A stretch of 64,000 nt of DNA from Lysinibacillus mangiferihumi (GCF_003049665.1 NZ_PYWM01000004.1:186001-250000), one strand, 5' to 3'. Positions 38,900 to 52,400 are shown, counted from the first letter of the stretch. Numbers and translations: made by a program. Notes: generated by a model from the letters alone, not told the origin.

Positions 38900-38990
38900 T
38901 TACTGTGTCGCTTCTTTTTCAAGCTATTCGTCAACAAAATCAAATGTTAGCTTTCCTAATAGTAACCCAAGAATATCTCGTACGACCAGC
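38900..38990 (-). pseudogene. rbgA: rbgA 3' remnant
   Basis: The translation matches the end of the intact rbgA at the right edge of the window: VRDILGLLLGKLTFDFVDE, then a TAG stop at 38924-38926 where the intact gene has CAG, then LEKEATQ. Other differences include Arg to Leu. It has no start and is not functional. It is the relic of the insertion event. Confidence 0.85.
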
Positions 38991-39225
38991 CGCTCCTATT
39001 ATGGAATAAGTAAAAATCTTTCATAGCAACACAGGGGCTTTAAACAATCTTTATATTAAATGATTAATTCTTATTTTATAAAACTACAGTTCGCACAGCT
39101 GGCTCAAACGCTCCACAATACTCTTTTAAGCTTTATTGTCGAAAATATACTATTTAGCATTTTACTTTTAATACTATATATATGGAAGTATTGCTGTATG
39201 TTTTGTAGTCCAACTCCATTTAGAT

Positions 39226-42200
39226 TTAATATGTTAGACTTACATCCTTACCTTTTGAATTTAATAAATAAGCTTCTAATTTACTTTTAATCTGCCGCTC
39301 ATCTATTATAAAGGGGCTAGTGATGGATAATCTAAGTATTTCATCAGTATATAAAACATCAAACATGATTCCATTACTTATTAGAGATTTCTTTATATTT
39401 GAATGACCCAATCCCTTTTTCATATTAAATCTATTAAATAATTGAACTTTCTCTTGTTTTCCCTTACCATGATAATTTAACAGAAATGTCGTTCTCTCAT
39501 AAGGGTTAATGGTATTGAATACTTCTTTGTAACTATCTCTTATTTTCTGATCATATACGATAGATGCAAAGTTAATATTGTTATCAGAGACCATTTTCAA
39601 TTGATTCCTTACAAAGGAAGAAGTATCTGAGATATCCTTATCTATTAATACAGGTACAATATCAAGAAAATTACCAATTGTGCTGAAAAAGGCTTTGTCT
39701 TGATATTTTCTACCATAGTTTAGAAGAAGGATAGGAAGATTTGTTGTGTTAAAATACACATTACTAAACTCTTTTATCGCATATATAGTGGCCTCCCATG
39801 CCAGGTCGGTCAGATTCATTAATATCTCAGTTGGTATAGGAATTTGAATAATCTGATGATAACTAACACTTTCAAATTTATCCTTGTTATTTTCATAGAT
39901 GAATTTTGAAAAATAATCAAACTCATTTAAATTTAAATTTCTAATAATTTCCCTTGCTGTCAATACTGGTCCTTTTTCAATTTGTAGTTGATAATTTTCA
40001 TAATGCTCGATTATTTCTCTTTGATTATTTAATCCTTTTAAATTAATTTCAAGTTCTTTCTCAATTACCTCTGAACTCATACCATCAAAAATGACATGGT
40101 GACAAGGTATTATAAGCTTATATTCATTTAGATTTAATTTTATTAATAGTATCCGATACAGAAATGAGCCTTCATGATAGGGTTCATATAGCAATTCCGG
40201 GATTAGTATGTCCAAAATTGTCTTTTGTTCCTTAGGAGAATATGAGGTTAAATTATAAAAAGGTATATCTATATCCTTTTCACAAGCATATTCTTGCCAA
40301 TATTGCAGGTTATTCTCAGTTATTAGAACACTTCTTAATAAACCTTGCTGGTTTATCAATTCAATAATTGCTTGTTTAACCTTTTCTTGCTCCAAATTAC
40401 TAGCTATATCAATAGAAGTACCAGAATATACCTGTTTTTCCTCTAGAAATCCTTTTTGTATAGGTGTCAAAGGAAACTGATTAATGATGTCATTTTCAAA
40501 TAGTACTGAATGTAATTTACTATTCTCTTCAGAAACCTTAATTAGTATTTCTTCCTTTAATTTATTTATTTGCTCTATATCTCTGTCTTCCACTTCAAAA
40601 ATGTGTGACATTGGTAAAATATAGTGAGGCAACGTCATCAAATCTCTTAACTCATGTAACTTTCCTAATAACGTGTTAACTTTTTCATCCTCTACATGCA
40701 ATACAAAATATTCTCTTTCCTCAAATTTATATGTTGATCCACTTGTATAAATCTTATAATTCGTATATATATATTGTTCCATGGTTGTAAAGTCTACTCC
40801 ATCTACCTTTTCTTCTACACTTTCCTCAATAGATGAAGCAAGGCTCTTTACAGTTTGGTACTTAAATATATCATGTAGCTTTACTTTTAAACCAACTTTT
40901 TCTAACTCTAAAACAATACGCAGCGCTTTTAATGAATCGCCTCCTAATTCAAAGAAATTATTATAAATTCCAATTTTATCAAATCCTAAGACTTTTCTCC
41001 AGATCGAGACTAAGCTTATTTCAAGCATAGTAGTTGGTTGCACATATTTCACTTTCTCTCTCAAAGTCTCTGAAGGAGTTGGAAGTTGGTTTCGATTTAC
41101 TTTTCCGTTTCCTGTCAATGGTAATTGGTCTAGCTTCATAAAAAATCTTGGAATCATGTATTTAGGTAAAATGGCTGAGAGAAAACTTTTAAACTCTTCT
41201 AGTTCTAAATTTTTATTTGATACATAATATACGACTAATTCATCCTGATTCTTTATTTTCTTACAAACCACTGCAACATTAACAACATTAGGATGTGTTA
41301 ATAGTACTTTTTCTATTTCCCCTAACTCAATTCTGTAACCTTTTAATTTTACTTGATTATCTTTTCTTCCTAAACATTCAATATTACCATCAGACAACCA
41401 TCTCCCTAAATCTCCTGTTCTATATAATATACTTTCATGTTCAAATGGATTTTTTACAAATTTCTCACTTGTTAACTCACTTAACTTCATATAACCACTT
41501 GAAACTCCGTCCCCTGATATACATATTTCTCCAACTGCACCTTCAGGACATAGTAATGAAGATTGATTTAATATATAAACATTGGTATTTTTCAAAGGTC
41601 GTCCAATTGAAATATGTTCATTTAATTGAGTTAAATTATCCGGTATAATTTCATACGCTGTTGAATCCACACAACATTCAGTGGGGCCATATACATTTGT
41701 AATTCTTATTGTATTTAATCCACTTTTTTGCAAGAATTGCTTAACTGTTTTCTTGGAGAGAATCTCTCCACCAATAATAAAATGTTGCAAAGCTAACCCA
41801 TTAAATTTAGAGTAAGGTAAGCTCAGAAGCAACTGTAAGTGCATTGGTGTTCCATCAGAAATGTTTATATGGTTTTTCCGATAATATTCTATTAATGACA
41901 AACCATCTATACGAGTATGTTCAGGTACAATATATAATGTATGACCCAAAAGCAGGGAGGAAAATATTTGTTGAACTGAAGCATCGAAATAAAATGGTGC
42001 AACTACCGCAACTCTGCAGTTTGTATAATCAGAAAAAATCTTTTGCTCTAAGCCATTAATTAAATTAGCAACACTATTATGTTCAATCATTACCCCTTTT
42101 GGGTTACCTGTTGATCCAGAAGTATAAATTACATATGCTAAATCACTACCATAAAATTTAATATTAGGCTTTTTCTTTACATTCGAGTAATCTCCTATTT

Positions 42201-43329
42201 CTAATAGGTTAATTTTATCAATATTCGACAACCAATTATCATTTCCACAGGTTAGTATGATCTTAGTCTCACTTTCGTTTAACATGTATTCAATTCTATT
42301 ATTAGGTAAAGATGGATCTAATGGTAAATAGGCAGCTCCCGCCTTTAGTATACCTAGCATTCCTAAAATTGCTTCTATCCCCCTTCCCATATAGAGACCA
42401 ATAATATTCCCTTTACTTACACCTTTATCTATTAATCGATTTGCTATATAATCGGTCTTTTCATCCAAATCGCTATATGTAACACTTTGACCTTCATACC
42501 ATATAGCAGTTTCATTACTATTCTTCCTTACCGCTTTTTCAAAAAGATTTATAATATTTTCGTTTTTTTCTTCCTTCTCACTCCATTGAGCAAATGCTAA
42601 TACTTTGCTTTTATCTACTTGAGAAATAAAATCTATATCTTTTAAAGAAATATTAATATCATTCGTTATTACAGTTATAATATTTAGAAAACTTCGAATA
42701 AAACTATGAATGACAAAACTTTCATACTTACTAGACGAGTAATTTATTACACCTACTATTTCATTGTTGATCCTTTTAAAGTAAACATGCATTCCTGCAC
42801 TAAGCGTATGTGGAAATGGTTCATGAATCGTAGAAAGAGAACACGCAATGTCAACATATACTTCTTTGATTTCATCTTCACGACCAAATATAGATTTTAT
42901 TGGGTATTCTTGATTATTATAAGCATCTAAGACGGTTTCTTTACATAATGTTAGAAGGTCAAGTGCTCTTCCTGCATCATTAATATTGCTTCTTAAAAGT
43001 ACTAAATCATTCAACCCATTGATAGATATTTCTCCTTTATAGATGGGAGAAGCAATAACAATATCCTCTTCATTAAAAAATTTATTAATAGTTATCTTTA
43101 GAAAAAAAACTAGTAAAATATATAACGATAAATCTGATTCTTTGCTCATCTTAAATAATTTTTCTTGTAATATTCTATCCAGTTTAAAGGGTATAGAATA
43201 ATTAGTTTGTTGGTCCGTGATATCATGAGTACATAAAGTATAATCTATTAATTGTTTATCCCAGTATTTTCTTTTTTCCTTAAAAAGGGCTGTTTCAAGT
43301 AATAACTTTTTATTTACATTAGTCATCAT
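39226..43329 (-). CDS. NRPS protein 2: partial C - A (Gln-like) - T - terminal C/E-like
   Basis: A 1367-residue synthetase. Residues 1-260 are only the second lobe of a condensation domain (YWDKQLIDY..., VIASPIYKGE..., NNQEYPIKSI), lacking HHxxxDG. The A domain (about 270-750) has YTSGSTGNPKG, NVYGPTECC and GNGKVNRNQLP. By GrsA alignment I read the pocket as DAQDIGVVDK, near the known Gln code. The T domain has GGDSLKAL (Ser about 798). After a 120-residue linker comes a C/E-superfamily domain (PLTPIQKGF at about 953, HHVIFDG at about 1078, GNFLDIVPV, NYHGKG). There is no thioesterase. AGAGGTGAG precedes ATG 43329. It lies 81 nt downstream of NRPS 1. Confidence 0.9.
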   Translation of the reverse strand: MMTNVNKKLLLETALFKEKRKYWDKQLIDYTLCTHDITDQQTNYSIPFKLDRILQEKLFKMSKESDLSLYILLVFFLKITINKFFNEEDIVIASPIYKGEISINGLNDLVLLRSNINDAGRALDLLTLCKETVLDAYNNQEYPIKSIFGREDEIKEVYVDIACSLSTIHEPFPHTLSAGMHVYFKRINNEIVGVINYSSSKYESFVIHSFIRSFLNIITVITNDINISLKDIDFISQVDKSKVLAFAQWSEKEEKNENIINLFEKAVRKNSNETAIWYEGQSVTYSDLDEKTDYIANRLIDKGVSKGNIIGLYMGRGIEAILGMLGILKAGAAYLPLDPSLPNNRIEYMLNESETKIILTCGNDNWLSNIDKINLLEIGDYSNVKKKPNIKFYGSDLAYVIYTSGSTGNPKGVMIEHNSVANLINGLEQKIFSDYTNCRVAVVAPFYFDASVQQIFSSLLLGHTLYIVPEHTRIDGLSLIEYYRKNHINISDGTPMHLQLLLSLPYSKFNGLALQHFIIGGEILSKKTVKQFLQKSGLNTIRITNVYGPTECCVDSTAYEIIPDNLTQLNEHISIGRPLKNTNVYILNQSSLLCPEGAVGEICISGDGVSSGYMKLSELTSEKFVKNPFEHESILYRTGDLGRWLSDGNIECLGRKDNQVKLKGYRIELGEIEKVLLTHPNVVNVAVVCKKIKNQDELVVYYVSNKNLELEEFKSFLSAILPKYMIPRFFMKLDQLPLTGNGKVNRNQLPTPSETLREKVKYVQPTTMLEISLVSIWRKVLGFDKIGIYNNFFELGGDSLKALRIVLELEKVGLKVKLHDIFKYQTVKSLASSIEESVEEKVDGVDFTTMEQYIYTNYKIYTSGSTYKFEEREYFVLHVEDEKVNTLLGKLHELRDLMTLPHYILPMSHIFEVEDRDIEQINKLKEEILIKVSEENSKLHSVLFENDIINQFPLTPIQKGFLEEKQVYSGTSIDIASNLEQEKVKQAIIELINQQGLLRSVLITENNLQYWQEYACEKDIDIPFYNLTSYSPKEQKTILDILIPELLYEPYHEGSFLYRILLIKLNLNEYKLIIPCHHVIFDGMSSEVIEKELEINLKGLNNQREIIEHYENYQLQIEKGPVLTAREIIRNLNLNEFDYFSKFIYENNKDKFESVSYHQIIQIPIPTEILMNLTDLAWEATIYAIKEFSNVYFNTTNLPILLLNYGRKYQDKAFFSTIGNFLDIVPVLIDKDISDTSSFVRNQLKMVSDNNINFASIVYDQKIRDSYKEVFNTINPYERTTFLLNYHGKGKQEKVQLFNRFNMKKGLGHSNIKKSLISNGIMFDVLYTDEILRLSITSPFIIDERQIKSKLEAYLLNSKGKDVSLTY

Positions 43330-43356
43330 ACAAACTCACCTCTTCTTATTAATTTT

Positions 43357-43386
43357 ATAGGCCGAGAATTTAAGTTCTCGACCTAT
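43357..43386 (-). promoter_or_regulatory. Hairpin between the two NRPS genes
   Basis: ATAGG-c-CGAGAA and TTCTCG-a-CCTAT form an 11-bp stem with one mismatch and a 6-nt loop. No U-run follows on the minus strand, so termination is unlikely. It lies just upstream of the ribosome site of NRPS 2 and could stabilise or process the mRNA. Confidence 0.45.
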
Positions 43387-43410
43387 ATAGTAATTACCCA
43401 ATTTATTTAA

Positions 43411-46400
43411 TTAATTGAAGTCAAACTCTACCTCTAATGAATTAACTCCATTATTATCTTGCACTAATAATTGATTTATTTCATTAGATGTTAACAATTC
43501 GATATCTTGTAGTATTATTTTTGGATCTAAGGTAACGATTTCTAATATCCGCTGCAAATGTTCCAACATTTTACTTACTGACTCCTTTTTATATATCCCA
43601 ATCGCATATTCCATGTCTAAATAAATATTCTCTTCCTTAAGAATAGCCGTTAATACTAAATCGAACTTTACAGTTGTATCATTACTTTCTAAAGGCGTAA
43701 TATGGAAGTCGTCTTGGTTCAAGTCGTTTTTTTGTAAGTTTTGTATAGCTAGCATTGTATCAAAGAGAACATTTCTACTAGCATCTCTAGATATATTCAA
43801 TTTGCGAACTAATTCTTCTAGTGGATAGTCCTGGTGTTCAAAAGCATGTATTGCATTCTCCTTGACCCGACTTAAGTAATCAATAAAATGGAGATTTCTA
43901 GAAGGTTTATTCCTCATAGGGAGCGTATTAACAAACATACCAACAACCTGTTCAAAATCAAGCTTGCTCCTACCTGCAACAGGTGTACCAATTACAATAT
44001 CTTCTTGACCCGAATACTTAGATAGCAAAATAGAATAGCTCGCCAGAAGTACCATATACAAAGTTGACCCAGTATCAATTGTTAATTGATTAATTTGTTT
44101 GGATAGTGCTTTGCTCAACTTTAACTGAACAATATCTCCTTCAAATCTTTGAATCTCTGGTCTTTCATAATCAGTAGGTAATTGTAGTACTGGTGGAAGT
44201 TCATTAAACTGTTTCAGCCAAAACTTTTCTTGTTCATAACCAACCTCACCAGACAACATCTTGACTTGCCATTGTGCATAATCTTTATATTGATATTTTA
44301 ATTTTGGTAAAGATTCACCTTCATATAAACGGATGAAATCCCCTAGAAGAATATCAACAGAAATACCATCTGAAATAATATGATGCATATCAATAATTAA
44401 GATATTTTGTTTTTCTGATAATTTCAGGACACCAAATCTAAATAATGGATAATCATCTAAATCAAATGGTCTAACAAATTGTTGTATTAACGCATCTACA
44501 TTTTCATTAAAGACCTCTTTATATTCTATCTTTATATCTATTGAAGGAATTATTTTTTGTAAAATTTCCCCATCTTGCATTTTAAAATATGTTCTAAGAG
44601 ATTCATGACGATCTACTAATCTTTGTAAAGTATCTTTTAAACGCTTTCTATCCAGTTCACCTTCCCACAGGTAGGCTTGCGTTAAGTTATAACTTGTACT
44701 AATCCCTTCATAACGATTAAGAATATATAGTGATTTTTGAGAAGAAGAAGCATTATAATATCCTTTACTCAAGTTTATCTCCCTATCATATCCTTCATCT
44801 AATAAGGCCACATTTTCTTTAGCAATTTGTTCGATTGATTCAAAAATGTAAGCAGCTTGTTCTTTAATGGTAGTGTATTTAAACATTGTTTTTAAAGAAA
44901 TATCAATTTGATATTTTTGGCGAATTCTAACACAGAGAGAAATTGCACTTAGTGAGTTTCCACCTATTGCAAAAAAGTTTTCTATTGTACTAATCTCATT
45001 TGTTGCTAAAAGATTACCCCATAAATCTAACAACTCTTCTTCTATTTTATTTTCAGGTTTAACAATGTTTCTTATCATTTTCCTTTCTGGCTCAGGTAAG
45101 CTTTTTCTATCTACCTTACCCATAGCAGTTAAAGGTAACTTTTCCATAAAAACAAACCACTGAGGAATCATAAATTGGGGTAGTTTCTGAGATAGCAAAT
45201 ATCTTATTTCATTTTCTTCTAGATTCTTATCATTAGATACAATGTATGCACACAAATAAGATTGCCCTTGAATAATCTTCTCTACAACTACTGCTTCATG
45301 TATCTGATTTAAACTTACTAATTGGAACTCAATTTCTCCAAGCTCTATTCGTAAACCACGAATTTTCACTTGATAATCTGTTCGTCCAATAAATTCAATA
45401 TTCCCTGAATTTGAGTACCTCGCTAAATCCCCTGTTTTGTACACTTTAGACCAACCGGTTTCTGGAAAAGGATGCTCTTTGAAAACTTCTTTAGTTTTCT
45501 CTGGATCATTTAAGTATCCCTTTGAAAGACACAAACCAGAGATGTAAATCTCTCCTATCGATCCGTATGGTACTAATTTCATTTGTTTATCAAGAATTAG
45601 TATTTGAACGTTAGAAATAGGTTTTCCAATTGGTATTTTTTTCACTTCATTACCCTTAACTTCATAGTAAATACATCCAATACTAGCTTCTGTCGGCCCG
45701 TATAAATTTGATATTTTTACATTTGGAAACAACTTTTGAAATTCATTAATTGTTTTCAGCTTGACTTCTTCACCGCCAACTATGATACTTCCTAAGGAAT
45801 CCAATTTTTGATGAAGTGTTTCATCTAAGCCTAGCTGTTCAACAATAATGTTAAATACTGATGGAACAAAATCAGTTAGTGTAACTTTATATTTTTCTAT
45901 CGTAGAAGAAATATATTCAGCTGAAAACTCCATTTTTGGATCTGGTATAACTGTCTTTCCACCAACAGTTAACGGCCAAAATAGTTGCCATACTGCACTA
46001 TCGTATACTTGATGTGTAGTTTGTAATACTGATTTCCCTACATATTCCCCAAAGTAATCATTCATCCAAAGAAAACGATTTGCAATCCCCAAATGTGGAA
46101 CGATTACTCCTTTAGGTTTTCCAGTTGAACCTGAAGTAAATATTACATAAATGGTATCATCTAAATTAACTTTAATCCCCAAATCCTTCTTCTCTTGATT
46201 TAATACGCTATTATCGACCATTAGGAATTCGCTAGAAACATTATTCAAAGGAATATCTTCAACATTATTTACAAGAACTATTTTAGCTGTTACTTCATGT
46301 AATATAGAAAGTATTCGATCTTCTGGCCAATTTACATCTAATGGAACAAATGCAGCACCTGTTTTCATAATCGCTAAAATAGAAATAATCATTTCTAAGC

Positions 46401-49400
46401 TTCGATCCATTAACACGGGTGCATATGATCCAACTCCTATCCCTTTGCCTTTTAACTGAATAGCTAAATTATTCGCTTTCCCGTTTAGTTCACTATATGT
46501 GAGTGCCTGATCTAAAAATTCTACAGCAATACTATTTGGTGATAGTATAGATTGTTCTTCAATCATTTGGTAAATTGGTTTCATATTCATGAAATGCTTC
46601 TTCGTACTATTTAATTCTACGAATTGTTTGAGACTGTCTTCCCTTGAAAGTATATTTAGGTCTCCAATTGTACACGAAGAATCATTTATGATTTCATTTA
46701 ATAAATTTATATAATGTCTACCTAAGTCTTTAATTTTTTGTTTTTTAAATAACTTCGTACAGTATGTCCATTCAAATGTTATTTGTTTATCATCAATTGC
46801 AGCTTCTATTGAGAAATCAAACTTGGATATCTTTAAATTGAACGGTATTGCTTTTATAAACATATCTTCAATTTCGTGTATTTTATTTTTTTGTTCTTGC
46901 CTATACGAGAACATTGTTGAAAAAATTGGATTCTTTGATGGGTCACGCTGATAATTCTTTAATCCAATAATCCTTTCTAAGGGCATATCCTGATTTTGAA
47001 AAGCCATTGTAACGTTTTTTTTCATTTCATCTAAAAATGAGATAAACGTTTTTTCCTCGTTAGGGAATCCACGTAATACAATAGTATTGACAAACATACC
47101 TATCATATTTTTTAATTCAGGATGAGAGCGACCAGTAATTGGAGTACCTATGATAATATCTTCCTGATTTGAATATTTAGATAGCAAAATATAGTAAGCT
47201 GAAAGTAAAACAATGTAAGGGGTCATACCATGCTTTTCTGCAAAATCTTTTACCTTTTGGGTTTCCCACTCGGTTAATTCAAAATTCAAACAATCGCCTT
47301 CGAAACTTTGATTTGCTGGCCGTGGGTAGTCAAAAGGCATATCAAGAACAGGTAACTCTCCATTTAAATAATCAAGCCAAAAATTTTCCTGTCTGCCAAA
47401 TTCTTCAGTCAATACTAAAGCATTATTCCACTCTGCATAGTCTCTATATTGTTTTAAAGTATGAGGCAATATTTTTCCACAATATAAAGTAAGTAATTCT
47501 TCAAGTAAGATATCTACTGAGATACCATCTGAAATAATGTGATGCATATCAAAGAATAGAATTGACTTATTTTTTTGCACATTAAAAAGTTTTACACGTA
47601 AAAGTGGTCCTTGACTTAACTCAAATGGTTCAGACAAACTTGTAATATCCTCAACAATAGATTGATCTGTTATACCGTGATCCACTTCTAAGTTAAATGG
47701 AATATACTCTCGAATAACTGCATATGGTTTTCCATTATCCATGTGGAATGTCGTTCTTAAAATTTCATGCCTCTTAATGAGCTCCCTTAAGGATGTTTCT
47801 AATTTGGAGATATTTAGATTTCCCTCTACATAGAAAGCTGCAGGCATATTGTAAGCAGTAGATACTCCCTCTAATTGATCTATTATAAACAACCTTAGTT
47901 GGGTAGCCGAAAGCTCATATGAATCTTTAATTTCACTCTTTGGAATAGTCTCATACATTTTTTCCTTATTACTTAGAACGTCAGATAATTCAACAAGCAC
48001 AGAATTTTGGAATACATCACCTACACTAAGTGGGTAATGATACTCTTCATGTAATCGGTGAGTTAATTCAAGTACTTTTAATGAATGCCCTCCTAAATCA
48101 AAGAAATCATCATTAATTTTTATATTTTTAATTCCAAGTATCTCTTCCCATAAATTAACTAGTATTCTATCTAGAGCATTTCTAGGACTAGTACCATCTT
48201 TGTTTGATAAGCTAAGAATTTGCTTTGGATTAGGCAAAGCTTTTTGATCCAATTTTCCATGAGTTGTTACCGGGAAGCTCTCTACCTCTACAAAATAGGC
48301 CGGAATCATATAGGCAGGTATATAATTGGCTAAATACTTACGTATATCCGATATAGTCCACTCTTTTTCACTTATGATATAGGCACATAAATACTTGTCG
48401 CCTTCGTCGTTCGTACGTGCAACTACTACTACATCATCTATTGCTTCATAGTTTAATAGATGGGACTCGATTTCATTTAACTCAATTCTATACCCTCGTA
48501 TATTGACTTGATTGTCAATTCTTCCTAAATATTCGATTTGACCATCAAGAAGCCATCGTGCTTGATCCCCTGTTTTATATACTTTTTCCTCTTCATTAAA
48601 CCTATCTGTTATAAATTTTTGTTTTGTTAACGCTTCATTTTTCCAATAGCCTCTTGTTACACCTACTCCAGCAACACATAATTCTCCCGGCACTCCTATT
48701 GGCACGAGATTTCCATGCTTATCTAGAATATTAATCCTGTACCCTGCAATTGGTTTACCGATAGGAATACGTTGCACTTTCCTTTCACAACGGTAATACG
48801 TTGCACAGACAGTTGATTCAGTTGGACCGTAGGTATTATATACTTTCGCCTTTTTCACAAGTTGATCGATGTGTTCCCACTTTAAGACATCGCCTCCACT
48901 TATGATTGTATGAACACTTGAGGGTATGGAATGTTTGTTGATTTCATTCAACAGTAGTGGCGAACAACTCATGACCGTAATGTTTTCTTCCCAAAGCTTC
49001 TTAACTAATAATTCTATATCTTGTAATTCCTCTTTTTTCAATATCACTACAGTTGCTCCATTGCTTAATGCTGGATATACTTCTTCAACAAAGGCATCAA
49101 AAGAGTACGAGGCTTGTTGGAGCACGACATCTTCAGATGTAATACCAAATTCCTCTTGAAATGCATTTACATAGGCAGTTACATTTTGAGATTCAACCAT
49201 TACACCCTTCGGTTTTCCTGTTGTTCCAGATGTGTATAACAAATAAGCTAGATTCTTTGGTTCATGGAATGTTAAGTCAATCTTATCCCCTTCGAATCTA
49301 ACCCTTTCATTAATTTCCATGGATTTATCCGGTTTTATAAGGGAGGTTGGTAGTGCTTTATCTGTTAAGACAACCAATGGTTGGCTGTCTTCTAAAATAT

Positions 49401-52400
49401 AGCGAATGCGTTCTTCAGGGTACTCTGGATCAATTGGAACATAGGCACCTCCTGCTTTCCATACTGAAAGAATAGCGACAATCCTACTTACACCCCTATC
49501 AGCTATAATTCCTACGATATTTTCCTTTCCGACGCCTCTTTCTTTTAAGGACATGGCCAAATCTGTAGTCCATTCATCAAGTTCCTTATATGAAATTTTT
49601 ACTTCATCGCATATCAGGGCCGTTTGATGTGGTCTAAGCCTCACTTGATTAATAAACTCTTCGATAACAGTTCGTTCTATCTTTGGCACTGGTAAAGTCG
49701 AATTGAATTGCTGTAGAAGCTGATCTCTTTCCTGATTGGTTAATAGTTGAATATCAGATATTAATGTATTTGGACTATCTACAATGCAATTTAAAATTTC
49801 TACGTAATGGGAGGCCATCCTCTCGATAGTGTCTCTATTAAATAATTCCGTACAATATTCTAATCCTATCGTTAGGCAATCATTTTTTTCCATCACTTCC
49901 ATTGTAATATCAAACATTGACACCGCATTATAAATTGGGACCCATTCTCCCAATAAATCTCCAAGTATTAATTCTGGAACTTCTCCATTTTGCATAACAA
50001 ACATCGTATCAAATAGCGCATTTCTATTAACACTTCTTTCAATACGAAGTTCCTGAACAAGCTTATCATAAGGAAAATCTTGATTATCAAAGGCTTGAAT
50101 GGAAATATCCTTTACCTCTTGAAGGAAATCATATACTTTTTTCTCTGCGCTAGGTTTCGCCCTTAAAGCCAAAGTATTGACAAACATTCCAACGATATTC
50201 TCTAATTCTATATGCGTTCTTCCTACAGAAGGTGTACCAATGACAATATCTTCTTTGCCAGTATATTTGTATAGCATTAAGTAATAAGCTGTTAACATGA
50301 TCATAAATAATGTTGCACCAGATTCAGTAGATAATTTTTTTAATTGATTTGCTGTATTCTGTTCTATCTGTAACTCAACTAAATCTCCACCATAACTTTG
50401 AATAAGAGGGCGTTGAAAGTCTGTAGGCAACTCCAAAATTGGTAGCTTCCCATCTAGCGCATTCAACCAATACTCATTTTGTTTACTAAAAGTTTGACTG
50501 CTTAGTAAATTATTATGCCAAGCTGAAAAATCCCTATATTGCAAACTAGGCGATGGTAATTCTATATCATTGTATAGTGCAACAAACTCTTTTATTAATA
50601 TAGCTAACGAAACGGCATCGGCTATTATATGGTGAATATCAAAAATAATAATATGATGTTCTTTTCCTATGTTTTTTACAATTCCTAATCTTATTAATCC
50701 TGGTTGTTCAAGATTAAAAGGTTGAATAAATTTTTCAGTTATTTTTTGAAGATCTTCTTCATCTGTTTCAAACCACGTAATATTAGGTTCAACATCATTA
50801 TGAATCACTTGAACAATTTCATTATCTTGAAACTTGAATGATGTTCTAAGAGACTCATGTCTTTCTATTAAAATGGTAAAAATTGTATTTATCTTTTCAT
50901 AAGAAATAGCGCCATTAAATGAGACAGCTTTAGTAATGTTATAATGAGTTGCTAAACTATTTAGCTTATTCATCGTAAACATTCTGCTTTGTGCTGCAGA
51001 TGCTGGATAAACTGATTTATTACGATCTACTAATGTAATAGAGTAATACTCATCTTTCCTTGATTTATTTATAACGCTTGCTAAACCTTGTATCGTTGGC
51101 TGATTAAATATCGTATTAATTGAAATGTTTACATTAAACACCTTTTTTAATCTTGTTACTAGAATGGTTGCCTTTAGTGAATGTCCTCCAAGTTCAAAAA
51201 AATTATCATTTGTACTTACTTGTTTAAGGTGTAATAATTCCATCCATATTTCAGCTATTTTTGTTTCAGTCTCTGACATAGGTAATATAATCTTTTTACC
51301 TGAATTAATTGTTAACACCGGATTAGGCAAAGCTTTTTGATCCAATTTTCCATGAGTTGTTACCGGGAAGCTCTCTACCTCTACAAAATAGGCCGGAATC
51401 ATATAATCAGGTATATAATTGGCTAAATACTTACGTATATCCGATATAGTCCACTCTTTTTCACTTATGATATAGGCACATAAATACTTGTCGCCTTCGT
51501 CGTTCGTACGTGCAACTACTACTACATCATCTATTGCTTCATAGTTTAATAGATGGGACTCGATTTCATTTAACTCAATTCTATACCCTCGTATATTGAC
51601 TTGATTGTCAATTCTTCCTAAATATTCGATTTGACCATCAAGAAGCCATCGTGCTTGATCCCCTGTTTTATATACTTTTTCCTCTTCATTAAACCTATCT
51701 GTTATAAATTTTTGTTTTGTTAACGCTTCATTTTTCCAATAGCCTCTTGTTACACCTACTCCAGCAACACATAATTCTCCCGGCACTCCTATTGGCACGA
51801 GATTTCCATGCTTATCTAGAATATTAATCCTGTACCCTGCAATTGGTTTACCGATAGGAATACGTTGCACTTTCCTTTCACAACGGTAATACGTTGCACA
51901 GACAGTTGATTCAGTTGGACCGTAGGTATTATATACTTTCGCCTTTTTCACAAGTTGATCGATGTGTTCCCACTTTAAGACATCGCCTCCACTTATGATT
52001 GTATGAACACTTGAGGGTATGGAATGTTTGTTGATTTCATTCAACAGTAGTGGCGAACAACTCATGACCGTAATGTTTTCTTCCCAAAGCTTCTTAACTA
52101 ATAATTCTATATCTTGTAATTCCTCTTTTTTCAATATCACTACAGTTGCTCCATTGCTTAATGCTGGATATACTTCTTCAACAAAGGCATCAAAAGAGTA
52201 CGAGGCTTGTTGGAGCACGACATCTTCAGATGTAATACCAAATTCCTCTTGAAATGCATTTACATAGGCAGTTACATTTTGAGATTCAACCATTACACCC
52301 TTCGGTTTTCCTGTTGTTCCAGATGTGTATAACAAATAAGCTAGATTCTTTGGTTCATGGAATGTTAAGTCAATCTTATCCCCTTCGAATCTAACCCTTT

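Larger units (their letters stand above)
38829..38990. repeat. Left direct repeat (att-like) of the island
   Basis: This segment matches 63800-63962, with a few substitutions and one indel at the outer edge. It covers the rbgA terminator and the last 30 or so codons of rbgA. From 38839 to about 38987 the offset is a constant 24972 nt. Similarity fades after about 38990. It marks where the island joins the chromosome. Confidence 0.85.
38787..39225. other. Left boundary region of the island
   Basis: This gap holds the rbgA-type terminator (38845-38890), the stub of rbgA (38900-38990) and about 235 nt of unassigned AT-rich DNA next to the second NRPS gene. I find no convincing gene in the last part. 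Short frames on both strands look random, although TTGTGGAGCGTTTGAGCC on the minus strand has some coding flavour. Confidence 0.6.

Noticed and set aside
39060-39290. Plus-strand 76-codon hydrophobic frame at the left island edge
   Set aside because: It overlaps the end of NRPS 2, lacks a ribosome site and looks like random AT-rich sequence.
48926-49159. Plus-strand frame of 77 codons, repeated identically at 52019-52252
   Set aside because: It is the antisense shadow of the duplicated A domains; the repeat alone explains its duplication.
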